64,000 bases of DNA, from positions 18,820-82,819 of the forward strand of contig JAAYYU010000099.1 of the NCBI GenBank assembly GCA_012515235.1, read 5' to 3'. Each line of letters begins with the position of its first letter. Within the stretch, counting starts at the first letter, position 1. The translations under genes were made by a program, and so were the position numbers. The notes beneath the pieces were generated by a model. The model made no database searches, was not told where the DNA came from, and saw only the letters and a list, made by a program, of their open reading frames with translations. Origin of the DNA: Candidatus Anammoximicrobium sp. Lineage in GTDB: Bacteria; Planctomycetota; Planctomycetia; Pirellulales; Pirellulaceae. Of the stretch, positions 55,137 through 64,000 are shown in pieces.

Positions 55137-58100
55137 CTAGACCAACCGCCGGAAGAAACGGCCGATCTGGGCAAACACCCCGTCGGCTTCTTCTTCCTCC
55201 GCCGGCAAGCGGCCCTCGTCGGCCGCCAGGTCGGCCAGCAAGTCATCCTGGACCGCGGCGTCTCCTGGGCCCTGAGTCTGGGCCGCGCTGGCCAGGACCG
55301 CGTCAGCCAGGTCGCCGGCGTAGACCGACACCGCGTCCGCCTGGTCGGCGTCCTGGGTGAAGTACTGGTCGACCTGAGCCGCAGCGGCCGGCGCCGCAAG
55401 GGCCGGGGCCGACCACGGCTCCGCCAGCAGGCCCGCAACCGGGACGCCGCTCAGCGAATCGGCCAGGACGGCCGTCGACGGACTGGCCGGCTCGATGGTT
55501 ACCGTCACGGCGGCTTCAGCAAAGCCTTCGCCTTCGCCCTCGCCGCCCAAATCGCCGCCGGCATCTTGCCCGTTGATCGCCGTGATCAGGTTCAACACGT
55601 CCACCGGAGACACGTAGCCGTCGCCGTTGACGTCTTTGAAGGGCGGTACCAGTGTGGGCGATACGGCGTGGATGCCGTTCAGGTTGATGTCGTTGACCAG
55701 AATCACCACGTCCTGGGCATTGACGTAGCCGTCGGCATTGACGTCGAAGCGGTTGACCGGATTCGTCGCCCCGCTGGGCGTTTCCGAACCGCCGGTCACC
55801 GGCGGATCGAAATTGCCGATCACGGGCACGGCGAACTCGTCGCCAAAGCTCGCGTACAGGTCCTTGCCGAAGGGAACCGGCGTGAACGGATGGTCCAGCG
55901 TGACCAACTTGCCGTGCTCACGTTTCGTGCCGGCATGGTCGTTGGACACCAGGAAGTACCACTCGCCGTTCTCCACCGGCGCGACCCCGGCGCGATCCGG
56001 CACCCACAGGCCGATGTCGTCGATCCCGTCCTGGTCCATGTCGGCCGCCACCGGCTTCTCGCGGACGCCGATGAAGCCAAAGCCCTCGCTGCCAAAGTTG
56101 CCCTTGGTGATCGTGGCTTCCTTCGCAGTGCCCTTCAACCACGCCTTGTCCCATTTGTCGGGGTCCGGATCGCTATCGCCGGTCAGCAGGAACGTGAACT
56201 GGTCGTCCTGCCAGGTGCCCAGATCATCGAAGCCGTCGCCGTCGAAATCGCCCACGATCGGCAGGCCGGTCAGCGACAGCGTGATGACCTTGTCCAGCTG
56301 GTAGTCGTGGTTGGTGTCGAAGTACCACTGGTTGCCCGCCAGCAAGCCGACTTCGTCGCCGTTGTCCGCGTCGCCGTCAAAGTTGCCGGCGAACGGCATG
56401 CCGGTCGTGCCCATCGGTTCGACGATGCCCGTCAGCGGATTCGGCACGCCGTCGTTGTCGGTATCGATCAGCCAGCGGAATCCGGAGCCGACTCGCCCGT
56501 ACGCCGCCAGCTTGTCAAACCCGTCGGCGACGCGGCCCGCCCCCGGCGCCGAGAAGTTGCCTGCAAACAGATTGTCCGTGGTGAATCCCAGCACGTAGGT
56601 GATGTCGCGGTTCGTGAAGTCCGGGTTGTCCGGGTCGAACGTAAAGTTGCCGTTCGTGTCCACCCAGACGCTGCCCGAATGATACACGCCGATCTCCGGC
56701 CGGCTGTCCACGGTAAAGCGGGCCACGAAGTCCTCCCCCGGCTCGCCGTCGCCGCTGGGCCAGTACGGGTTCTCCTGCGGTTCCGTCGTGTTCGTCTCGC
56801 CGTCCAGCTTGTTGCCCGCCACATCCGTGTTGCGGTCGAACACCGTCAGCGTATAGCGGTCGTCCGGCAGCGGCTCGAAGAAGTTCAACCGGACCGTGGT
56901 GCGGCCAAAGTCACCCGGCGCCGTACTGTCGATGAACTCGACCGACTTGATCGGGATCGAGCCGTTGGCGTCGCCCACCAGCAGGTAGTTGCCCGGCGTC
57001 GTGGCCAGCACCTCGTTGACCGCCGGATACAGGAAGCCGGAATTCACCGCCCCGATCACGGCTTGGAGGATGGCGTCGGCTACGGTCTGGCCCGAGTTGG
57101 GGTCGATGAAGAAGTACAGCGGTTCGTTCGGCCCGATGGGATCGCCGACGATGCCGCTGGACATGGACGCGCCGGTTTGGTTCAGGGCTCCTGTCAGGAC
57201 GGCCAAGGCTTCGAGGTTATGTCGCGGAGCATCGTTCGGATCGGTGTCGTCACCCAAGCCGATGACCTGTGCGCCCGTTCCGCCGTCGAGCGCCAGCAGC
57301 GCATCGATCGTGGCCTGAATCGTGGCCCCGCTGCCAAACGGCGTACTGCTGCGCCCGTCTGTCTGGACATCGGCCGCAGCTACCGTGACGCCATTGACGC
57401 CTACGTACGGATTCAAGCCGTCGGGCTGGAAGGCGAAGCCGGTATCGGTGGCCAAGAGGATCAGCTTGGCAGCCCCGCTGCGGAAACCGGCTCCACCAAG
57501 CGTTCCAGACGCGGCCACTACCGGTCCACTCGGATCCGAAGTGAAACTGGCGTAGGCCGGCACGTCGCCACTAACGCCCGGCGCGACCTGCGTGGAGACC
57601 AGTCCGGCAGGGCCGCTGTCCGTGGTGTCGCCGTCGTTGTTCCCGTCGAACCCTGCCCCCGTGGCCAACTGCCACAGCCCCTCGATGGCCGTCTCCGGCG
57701 CGTCGCCCCCGTAACCCGGAGCCTCGCGGTCCAGGGCCGCGTTGATCGCCGCCGTGAAGTCCGGATCGCTCAGAGCCAGAATCGGCTGGTTCAGCACGAA
57801 AGGACGACCGTCCGGGTCCTCGTCGAAGAAGTTGCCGTACTCCTCGAACCGCCCCACGCCAAAGGCCAAGTCGGCTCCGGGCAGTGCCGTTTGCAGGCTG
57901 ACGATCAGTTGCGGGAACGCGGCCACCAGCGTGGGGGCCGTGCCGGCAAAGCTTCCCGTGTCGTCGAACAGCAGGAAGACGTCGATCTTCGGCGTGACGG
58001 CCGCCCCGCCTTCGCCCCGCCGCGGCCGGTCGATGAAGTCCACGTCCAGCGACCAAGCCAGCGGAGTCGGTCCGTCGGTCGAGGGCTTCGGATCGAACAG

Positions 58101-61100
58101 ATCGTACGGTTCGTGCCCCGCGATGTTCACCTGCGCGACCTGCGGACCGCGGCTGTCGATGAAGATCGCCAACGCGTCCAAAGCGACGGCATCGCTGCTC
58201 TCGGTCAGGTTGCCCGCCACGTCCTCGGCCGTGACGATCAGAGGCCGCAAGCCGTCGATCTCGCCCGCCAGCACCACGCCGGAAGCGACGAGCGAGGCGA
58301 TCACGTCCGGATCGTTCATGTCGATGGTCGAAGTCAGCTCCCACCGGCCGCCGGGGAACTGGTTGCTCCCGTCCAGCGGGGCGGCGACCGTCATGCCCAA
58401 CAGAATGTCGCCGGCATCGGCTAGCCCGTCGTTGTTCACGTCCAGGTAGACGCGGACGACGGCGTCGGCTTCAGCGGTGCCCCAGAGCGTGGGCGTCGTA
58501 TCGCTGGTGATCCGATCGACAAACGTCTCCTGCTGATTCTCGATTCCGGTGTCACTGTCTGGGTGCAACCCATCCGACTGCGAGCCCGGCACTTGCGCCG
58601 AGGCCGGCAGTCCGAAATAGACCGGCGGCACCTGCGTGTCGACCACGATCTCCAGCGACACGCTGCGGGCGCTAAAGCCCGCCGGCGACTGGACGCTGGC
58701 CAGCGTGCTATCCGTGTCGAAGTTCGTGTTGGGATCGACCATCTGGACCCGCGCCGACAAGAAGTGACTGCCGTCGGTCAGCGTAAAGGCCGTCGCCGCT
58801 CCGTTGGGAGCCGCCGAGTTGATCGCGTCGCGCTCGAAATCGAAGACGTAGACGCCGTCGGCGACCTTGCGGGCATAGCCGATGGGCGTCTGCGGCAGGG
58901 CATCCGGCTGCTGCGGCGTCCCCTCGTCAAACACCGCCACGCGGTAACCGGGCTTGGTCGCATCCCGAATTTGCTCGTCGTTGAACGGGATGGCGATCAC
59001 CTCGTCCGGCGGCGTGTCGGGCATCCCGTTGCCCGGCAAGTCGTACAGCAAGAGGGCGTCGTCCAGCCGGAAGTAGACGACCGGCGTGTTGTCGCGAGTC
59101 TCGTTGTCCCACTGCGACCGTCCGGTGTCGAAGCTCTCGACGAAGAACGCGTCGCCCGCCGCCGGCGTGCCGGTCACAGCGCCCGCCGCCAAGCTAAAGG
59201 CACGCGTCGCTCCGTCGTAATCCGCGATCCGGGCCCGCTGCCCAATCAACTCGCCGCCGACGAAGCACACGTACTTGCCCGTATAGAAATCGTCCACGGA
59301 ACTCAGGCTCGCCGGGCCGGCAAACACGGTCGCCGAGGGCGCCGGGGCCGCCTGGACCGCGCCGGAATCCAGCAGGTCGCGCAACTCCATGTCGTACGGC
59401 GCCGGAGCGACTGTGTTGAGGGCCGTGAGGCTGTAATTGTTGATCGCGTCCTCCACGCCCGAAACTCGCAGGAAGTAGGTCTGGCCCTGGACGACCGGGA
59501 TCCGAATCCGCTCGTCGTCCGTCGCGTCGTTGATCCCAAAGTCCGGGCCGTCGCCCGCCAGCAACTGGCCCTGCAGGTCGTACACGTGGATGTCCAGGTT
59601 GCCGTCGCCCGGAAGCCCAGGACGGTTGCTGCTGGCGATCTTCTCAATCACCTCGAAGAACACCTGCAGGTCCAAGGTCCCAGTCACCTGAGCCTCGAAC
59701 CGGAACCAGTCGGCGTCGCCGGGGACGTCTTGAGCGGGGATATCGGCGAACGGGTTGAGGAGCGCCCCCGGATCAATGGTCGGATCGACGTTGATCACAT
59801 CGCCGGCGCCCAGGTGCGTAGCCACAAACCGGTCGTCGTTGTACTCGTACGGGTCGTGCTTGAAGACCACCAGGCGGCTGCCATTGCCCGGTTCGGCGTT
59901 GACCGCCAGGCCCGCTTCATCCAAGAACTGGATCCGCTCGATGCCGTCAAACACGGTCTCGAACGATTCCACGTTCCCCGGACCGACGGACACCGTTCCC
60001 GCCGCGTCGTCCTGGCTCTTGCGGTACAGCGTCAAATCGTCCGGCCCGTCGTCGATCACGATCAGCCGGTCGCCGGCCCCCGTGGCCGAGCCCCCGTGGA
60101 CCGTGACCACCACCGCGTTGTACACGGCGTCTTCCGCCATGCCACCCGCCACGTCGGTGATCCTGGTGCGGATCAGGTCCGCTCCGCTGCCCGCCTCGAC
60201 GCGGACCTCATCCACCGTCCGCGTGCCGTCGGCCAGCAGGCCCAGGATATCCGTTTCGGTCACGGTCGTCGTCACGGTTTTCACAACGTGCGTGAGCCGG
60301 TTCGGCGCAGTCTGGCTGACGTCGATCGTGTCGCTGCCGGAGGTGCCGCGGACCAGGATCGTGTCCCATTCGATGTTGTCCAGCGTGTCGCCGCCGTCGA
60401 TCGTGTCCTCAAAACCGGGGCCGCCCACGAACAGGTCTTCCCCAGCGCCGCCGTTGAGCAGATCCTTGCCGCCGCCGCCGTACAACTGGTCGGCTCCGTC
60501 ACCGCCGGTGATCGACTGCGGGTGGTCGCCGCCTTTCAGCATGTCGTCGCCCGCCTCGCCGTTCAGTTGCCCGAAGCCGGTGATCGAATCATCGCCTTCG
60601 CCGCCGTTCAGGATCAGGCGATCTACCTCGGCCAGCACGGCGCCGAAGATCGCGGACAGGTTATCGGAAGCGTAGATCAGATCGTCGCCGGCGTTGCCGT
60701 TGAAGGTCAGCGTGTCGGCGTCGCCCGGCGCGTCCAGGCCGCCCGCGTTCACGTCGTAGACCAGACCGGCAATGTTCACCTTGCCGTCGACCGGAGTCAG
60801 CGCGACTCCATCCGCCACGGAACGTCCCTCGACAATAACGGCATCCGCTGCGGCATCCGTTCCCGCACCCACATTCACTTGCCGCACGTCGGTGGTGAAC
60901 AGGTCCTTTACTTCCATCGTATCGCCGCCGCCCTCGCCGTACAGGTCGACCTGCTCGACCTTGCCCAGGTCGATCCACGGCACCGCGGCCGGGGAAGCCA
61001 GTTCGATGTAGGCCCGGCGCTCGTCGCCCGACTTGGTCCGCAGCACGAAATGGTCATCCGCGTCGCCGCCGTTGACGATCTGGACATCCACGCCCTCGTC

Positions 61101-64000
61101 GCCTTCGACCACGTCCGAGCCGTCGCCGTCGTTCCAGACAAAGGTGTCGGAACCAGTCCCGCCGAACAACAGGTCGTCGCCCTTGAAGCCGACGATCGTA
61201 TCGTTGCCGGCATCGCCGTAAATCATGTCGGCCACGGCCGTGCCCGTCAGTTCGTCGTCGCCGTCGCCTCCAGAGATGAGGACCTCGCCCGTTGACGTGA
61301 TCAACTTCAGGTCGACCGTGTCGTTCCCCGCGCCCGCATCGATCACACGGCGGAGGTCGCTCAGGGCATCGCCGGAGGCTGTGATCGAATCGTTGCCGGC
61401 CAGGGCCGTCACGCGAATCTCAGCAAAATTCGCATTCCCGACCGTGACCGCCTTGGTGTTCACCGTCACCACGCTGCCGCTGAGCGTCACCGCGTCCGCG
61501 GCCGGCGTGCCGATCAGTTCCAGCACGTCGTCCGTGGCCGCACCGCCCTCGACGATCAGCGAGGTCGGCGCGCCGGCCAAGTTCGTCGGCGCGACGCGGA
61601 ACAGATCGGTGCCGGCAGTATTGACCAATTTGACCTCGCCAAACGTCGCATAGTCAATCGACTCGCGGCCATCGATCTGCACCACATCACCGTGGGTGCC
61701 CTTCGAGACATCCCAGGTGTTGTCGCGGCCGTCGTCGTTGACCGTCAGACTGTCGGCTGCGGCGTTGCCCGCCACGAACACGTGCTCGATGCCCGTGTAG
61801 TTGTTGTCCAGCGCGTTGACCGTGACCAGGCCGTCGCCCGGTGTCGCCGCCGGATTGACGCTGAAGTCCTCGTCGGCCCCCGCGTCGCCGTTGATCCACA
61901 GCACGTCGCTGTTTCCGGGCCCGCCGCCGTGAACCGTCACGGTGGCGTACGGCTGCGACAGGTTCACCGTGAACGTGTCGTCGCCCTCCAGGCCGTTGAG
62001 CACGAGATTCTCGACGCTGGGAGCAGGATTCATGGCCGCGTTGACGCCCTGAATCGGCAGCCGGCTGTTGAGTTCCACGTTGCCGCTGGCCGCGATCACC
62101 CGGAAGTTGTCGCTGGCCATCGTGCCATCCACCACCAACGTATCGTTGCCGTCCGAGCCGCCGGTCACGCCCACCAAGCCGGCGTCGCCCAAATTCTGGT
62201 AGTCGACGCCCAGCAGCGAGTTGACGCGAATCGTCCCTTCCTGGTCGCCCGGACCAGGCCTGTGTGTGATGGTGTCGTCGCCCGCCGTGCCGACGACTCG
62301 CACCGCATCATCCGCCGCTTCACCGTCGTACTCGAACAGTTCCACTCCGCCCACGGAGGAGACGTACGGATCGTCGCCGCCGCAGTCCGTGGTAAACGGG
62401 CCAAGGTCGATGACGGCGATGTCGCCCGTGCTAGCCGCCACCACGCCCTGATCCAACAGGACCCTGCCGCTGTCCGAGCCGCTCGGCGTCCACTCCATCG
62501 TGTTCTGCAGCGGCGTTTCCAGCACAAACCGGTCGCCTTCGTTGTCGGCCCCGTCCGACGGCAGTCCACCCGCAATCCGGACGTGGACGTCCCACAAGGC
62601 GTCGTTCGGCGCCGGGGTCCGCAGCACGATGTCGTCGTCGCCACTGAGCGCGTCCACGTACAAGTTGGCCGTGTCGACCCACAGGATCTCGGGGCTGGCA
62701 TTGACGACCGTCGTAAAGTCATGGACCCCCGGCGTCAGACCGGCGAGGACGGCGTGCGTGGAATCGTCGCGAGCGACGATTGTGATATCGTCATCCGCGT
62801 GCGTGCCCAGCACCAGGGCACAGGTCGCATTGAAGACCCCCAGGGCTTCGATATGGTCGAAGCTCACACGCTGGCGGTCCGCAAACGTGAACCCGCCCTC
62901 GTCGCTCTCCGGCCCCGGCTCGAAGGCCACCAAGCCGCTGCCGGCTTGGATGTTGATCAGGTCGCCCGCCGTGACGCCGATCGGGTCGCCGCCGTCGATG
63001 AACACCGGGATGGACCCCGGCGCGACGTCGAACGTGTCGTCGCCCTCCAGCCCCCAGACTTCCAAGGACTCGATGCCGTCGGCCACCCACGTGACCAGTC
63101 CGTCCGCCACGGCGTCGTTCTGGTCGTCCACCGTGACCGACCGCGCCGGCACGTCCACGTCGAAGACCTGCGGCGCGTCCGCCAACGGCGGCCGCGTCCC
63201 AAAGGTGCTGCCCACCACGATCAGCGTGTCCTGGCCGCCGGCCAAGTCGAAGTTAGCGGCCTGGCCGTCAGCGTTCCCATAGTAAATCACCGGGTCCTGA
63301 ATCTCGCTAGACACTTGGCCGGCCCGCTGCGCCGCGTAGCCGCGCTCGATCTTGCCGGAATCGCCGTCGAACACCGTCACCGTGACGTCTTCATCGGCGG
63401 CGGTGCCCGTGACGTTGATCGCCATCTGGCCGGCATCCGCGTCGATGGTCTGCAAGCCGTTGTAGTTGATCACGGCACCGTAGCCGGCGACCGTCTGCGC
63501 TTCCAGATCGACCATCACCGCCACGCTCGGCGTGTTCAGGTCCGCCAGATCGTCGTCGTCGCCGTCGCCGCCGTGCAGGTTCAGCACCGCCAGCCCGTTC
63601 TGACCGTCCACCGTGAACGTGTCCGCGCCCGCGTAAGCGTTCAAAGTCACCGTCGAACCGTCATCGATCTCCACCGTCGCCCGACCTGCGATGGTGACGT
63701 CGTTCTGCGTACCGTTGTCGGCCACCGTGAAGGCGTCGTTCGCCGCCGTCCCGTTCACCACCGCCGTGACCACGCCCGAACCCACCAGATCGACCGTGGC
63801 GCCCGCGCCGAACCCGTCGAAGTCCACCGGCACCCCGCTGGACAGCACTTCGCCCTGGTCCGTCTCGGCACCGGGATTCACCGTGTAGTCGGCCGAACCG
63901 GTCATGGCCAGCGTCGCGCTCGCGCCCGCATTGACCAGCAAGCGTTCGATCGTCCCGTAGTCCACCAGTTGCGCCGCCGCCGCGTCCAACACGCCGGCGA
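55137..64000 (-). CDS. Giant secreted RTX/VWA/dockerin repeat protein, N-terminus outside the window
   Basis: At least 2951 residues, open to the right edge, so the N-terminus is missing. Domains in reading order: many repeated beta-strand units with GTAADDxxTV-like motifs (63.9-61.3 kb); two blocks of RTX calcium-binding nonapeptides (GGDGDDELTG, GGTGSDTF near 61.2 kb; GGEGDDSITG, GGDGADQLYGGGGKDLLNGG near 60.5 kb); a pre-peptidase-like beta-sandwich (59.9-59.4 kb); an Ig-like domain (58.6-58.3 kb); a VWA-like region with DVFLLFDDTGSF (58.0-57.0 kb); FG-GAP-like repeats (GDFDGDGFDDLGTW, 56.7-55.8 kb); and two type I dockerin repeats (DVNADGYVNAQDV, DVNGDGYVSPVDV, 55.75-55.55 kb). The acidic C-terminus ends in a short basic helix (IGRFFRRLV). 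Likely a surface or secreted adhesin/matrix protein. No cohesin is seen here. Confidence 0.85.
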   Translation of the reverse strand, partial: AGVLDAAAAQLVDYGTIERLLVNAGASATLAMTGSADYTVNPGAETDQGEVLSSGVPVDFDGFGAGATVDLVGSGVVTAVVNGTAANDAFTVADNGTQNDVTIAGRATVEIDDGSTVTLNAYAGADTFTVDGQNGLAVLNLHGGDGDDDDLADLNTPSVAVMVDLEAQTVAGYGAVINYNGLQTIDADAGQMAINVTGTAADEDVTVTVFDGDSGKIERGYAAQRAGQVSSEIQDPVIYYGNADGQAANFDLAGGQDTLIVVGSTFGTRPPLADAPQVFDVDVPARSVTVDDQNDAVADGLVTWVADGIESLEVWGLEGDDTFDVAPGSIPVFIDGGDPIGVTAGDLINIQAGSGLVAFEPGPESDEGGFTFADRQRVSFDHIEALGVFNATCALVLGTHADDDITIVARDDSTHAVLAGLTPGVHDFTTVVNASPEILWVDTANLYVDALSGDDDIVLRTPAPNDALWDVHVRIAGGLPSDGADNEGDRFVLETPLQNTMEWTPSGSDSGRVLLDQGVVAASTGDIAVIDLGPFTTDCGGDDPYVSSVGGVELFEYDGEAADDAVRVVGTAGDDTITHRPGPGDQEGTIRVNSLLGVDYQNLGDAGLVGVTGGSDGNDTLVVDGTMASDNFRVIAASGNVELNSRLPIQGVNAAMNPAPSVENLVLNGLEGDDTFTVNLSQPYATVTVHGGGPGNSDVLWINGDAGADEDFSVNPAATPGDGLVTVNALDNNYTGIEHVFVAGNAAADSLTVNDDGRDNTWDVSKGTHGDVVQIDGRESIDYATFGEVKLVNTAGTDLFRVAPTNLAGAPTSLIVEGGAATDDVLELIGTPAADAVTLSGSVVTVNTKAVTVGNANFAEIRVTALAGNDSITASGDALSDLRRVIDAGAGNDTVDLKLITSTGEVLISGGDGDDELTGTAVADMIYGDAGNDTIVGFKGDDLLFGGTGSDTFVWNDGDGSDVVEGDEGVDVQIVNGGDADDHFVLRTKSGDERRAYIELASPAAVPWIDLGKVEQVDLYGEGGGDTMEVKDLFTTDVRQVNVGAGTDAAADAVIVEGRSVADGVALTPVDGKVNIAGLVYDVNAGGLDAPGDADTLTFNGNAGDDLIYASDNLSAIFGAVLAEVDRLILNGGEGDDSITGFGQLNGEAGDDMLKGGDHPQSITGGDGADQLYGGGGKDLLNGGAGEDLFVGGPGFEDTIDGGDTLDNIEWDTILVRGTSGSDTIDVSQTAPNRLTHVVKTVTTTVTETDILGLLADGTRTVDEVRVEAGSGADLIRTRITDVAGGMAEDAVYNAVVVTVHGGSATGAGDRLIVIDDGPDDLTLYRKSQDDAAGTVSVGPGNVESFETVFDGIERIQFLDEAGLAVNAEPGNGSRLVVFKHDPYEYNDDRFVATHLGAGDVINVDPTIDPGALLNPFADIPAQDVPGDADWFRFEAQVTGTLDLQVFFEVIEKIASSNRPGLPGDGNLDIHVYDLQGQLLAGDGPDFGINDATDDERIRIPVVQGQTYFLRVSGVEDAINNYSLTALNTVAPAPYDMELRDLLDSGAVQAAPAPSATVFAGPASLSSVDDFYTGKYVCFVGGELIGQRARIADYDGATRAFSLAAGAVTGTPAAGDAFFVESFDTGRSQWDNETRDNTPVVYFRLDDALLLYDLPGNGMPDTPPDEVIAIPFNDEQIRDATKPGYRVAVFDEGTPQQPDALPQTPIGYARKVADGVYVFDFERDAINSAAPNGAATAFTLTDGSHFLSARVQMVDPNTNFDTDSTLASVQSPAGFSARSVSLEIVVDTQVPPVYFGLPASAQVPGSQSDGLHPDSDTGIENQQETFVDRITSDTTPTLWGTAEADAVVRVYLDVNNDGLADAGDILLGMTVAAPLDGSNQFPGGRWELTSTIDMNDPDVIASLVASGVVLAGEIDGLRPLIVTAEDVAGNLTESSDAVALDALAIFIDSRGPQVAQVNIAGHEPYDLFDPKPSTDGPTPLAWSLDVDFIDRPRRGEGGAAVTPKIDVFLLFDDTGSFAGTAPTLVAAFPQLIVSLQTALPGADLAFGVGRFEEYGNFFDEDPDGRPFVLNQPILALSDPDFTAAINAALDREAPGYGGDAPETAIEGLWQLATGAGFDGNNDGDTTDSGPAGLVSTQVAPGVSGDVPAYASFTSDPSGPVVAASGTLGGAGFRSGAAKLILLATDTGFAFQPDGLNPYVGVNGVTVAAADVQTDGRSSTPFGSGATIQATIDALLALDGGTGAQVIGLGDDTDPNDAPRHNLEALAVLTGALNQTGASMSSGIVGDPIGPNEPLYFFIDPNSGQTVADAILQAVIGAVNSGFLYPAVNEVLATTPGNYLLVGDANGSIPIKSVEFIDSTAPGDFGRTTVRLNFFEPLPDDRYTLTVFDRNTDVAGNKLDGETNTTEPQENPYWPSGDGEPGEDFVARFTVDSRPEIGVYHSGSVWVDTNGNFTFDPDNPDFTNRDITYVLGFTTDNLFAGNFSAPGAGRVADGFDKLAAYGRVGSGFRWLIDTDNDGVPNPLTGIVEPMGTTGMPFAGNFDGDADNGDEVGLLAGNQWYFDTNHDYQLDKVITLSLTGLPIVGDFDGDGFDDLGTWQDDQFTFLLTGDSDPDPDKWDKAWLKGTAKEATITKGNFGSEGFGFIGVREKPVAADMDQDGIDDIGLWVPDRAGVAPVENGEWYFLVSNDHAGTKREHGKLVTLDHPFTPVPFGKDLYASFGDEFAVPVIGNFDPPVTGGSETPSGATNPVNRFDVNADGYVNAQDVVILVNDINLNGIHAVSPTLVPPFKDVNGDGYVSPVDVLNLITAINGQDAGGDLGGEGEGEGFAEAAVTVTIEPASPSTAVLADSLSGVPVAGLLAEPWSAPALAAPAAAAQVDQYFTQDADQADAVSVYAGDLADAVLASAAQTQGPGDAAVQDDLLADLAADEGRLPAEEEEADGVFAQIGRFFRRLV

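Noticed and set aside
55041..58424. Plus-strand open frame of over 1100 codons opposite the giant gene
   Set aside because: Arg/Val/His-rich translation without domains; mirrors the Asp/Gly-rich repeats of the real gene on the other strand.

Overview
The window looks like a chromosomal segment of a high-GC planctomycete, probably of the Pirellulales/Pirellula type. This is inferred from gene content; no rRNA or tRNA gene is present to confirm it. The signs are many exported catabolic enzymes (a sulfatase, a GH20-like hexosaminidase, a GH42-like protein, a SASA-type acetylesterase, an SGNH esterase, two neutral-ceramidase-like proteins, a parallel beta-helix protein), several Tat-type signals on sugar-enzyme families, a giant RTX/dockerin surface protein, and ATP synthase b and c subunits that carry signal peptides.

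Layout. 1-5640: a decayed gene at the left edge, then two exported carbohydrate-type proteins on the plus strand. 5755-6000: a Phd/YefM antitoxin reading frame broken by an in-frame TGA. 6094-18410: a minus-strand cluster transcribed in the order VWA protein, PP2C phosphatase, membrane-anchored Ig-like/PDZ-like protein, SrfC-type GTPase, SrfB-type actin/Hsp70-fold ATPase, and a small coiled-coil protein whose C-terminus resembles GrpE. 18825-38373: a mosaic of small hypotheticals and exported catabolic genes, including a coupled three-gene unit (arylamine N-acetyltransferase, DUF4416, histidine phosphatase) and one AT-richer HD-domain gene that looks acquired. 38515-48452: a complete F1Fo ATP synthase operon (atpZ, an AtpI-like gene, then B-E-F-H-A-G-D-C), followed on the same strand by hisI and hisG. 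48617-54986: a GlsB/YeaQ-like membrane protein, a large MscS-family channel, mutM, birA with an octamer repeat across its start, and a DUF4105 lipoprotein. 55137-64000: the C-terminal part of a giant secreted repeat protein that runs off the right edge.

The most unusual block is the 12-kb SrfB/SrfC cluster. SrfB carries the phosphate-1, phosphate-2 and adenosine motifs of the actin/Hsp70 fold. SrfC carries a P-loop and a DxPG switch of a dynamin-like GTPase. The upstream VWA, PP2C and membrane Ig/PDZ genes suggest phospho-regulation and attachment to the cell envelope, and the last gene may supply a nucleotide-exchange factor for SrfB. The whole can be read as an undescribed NTP-driven assembly or remodelling machine. 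That function is inference; the motifs are visible directly.

No CRISPR array, insertion sequence, rRNA or tRNA was found. Repeats include a 3x41-bp array after srfB, a perfect 25-bp-arm palindrome at 27347-27402, and seven octamers over the birA start.
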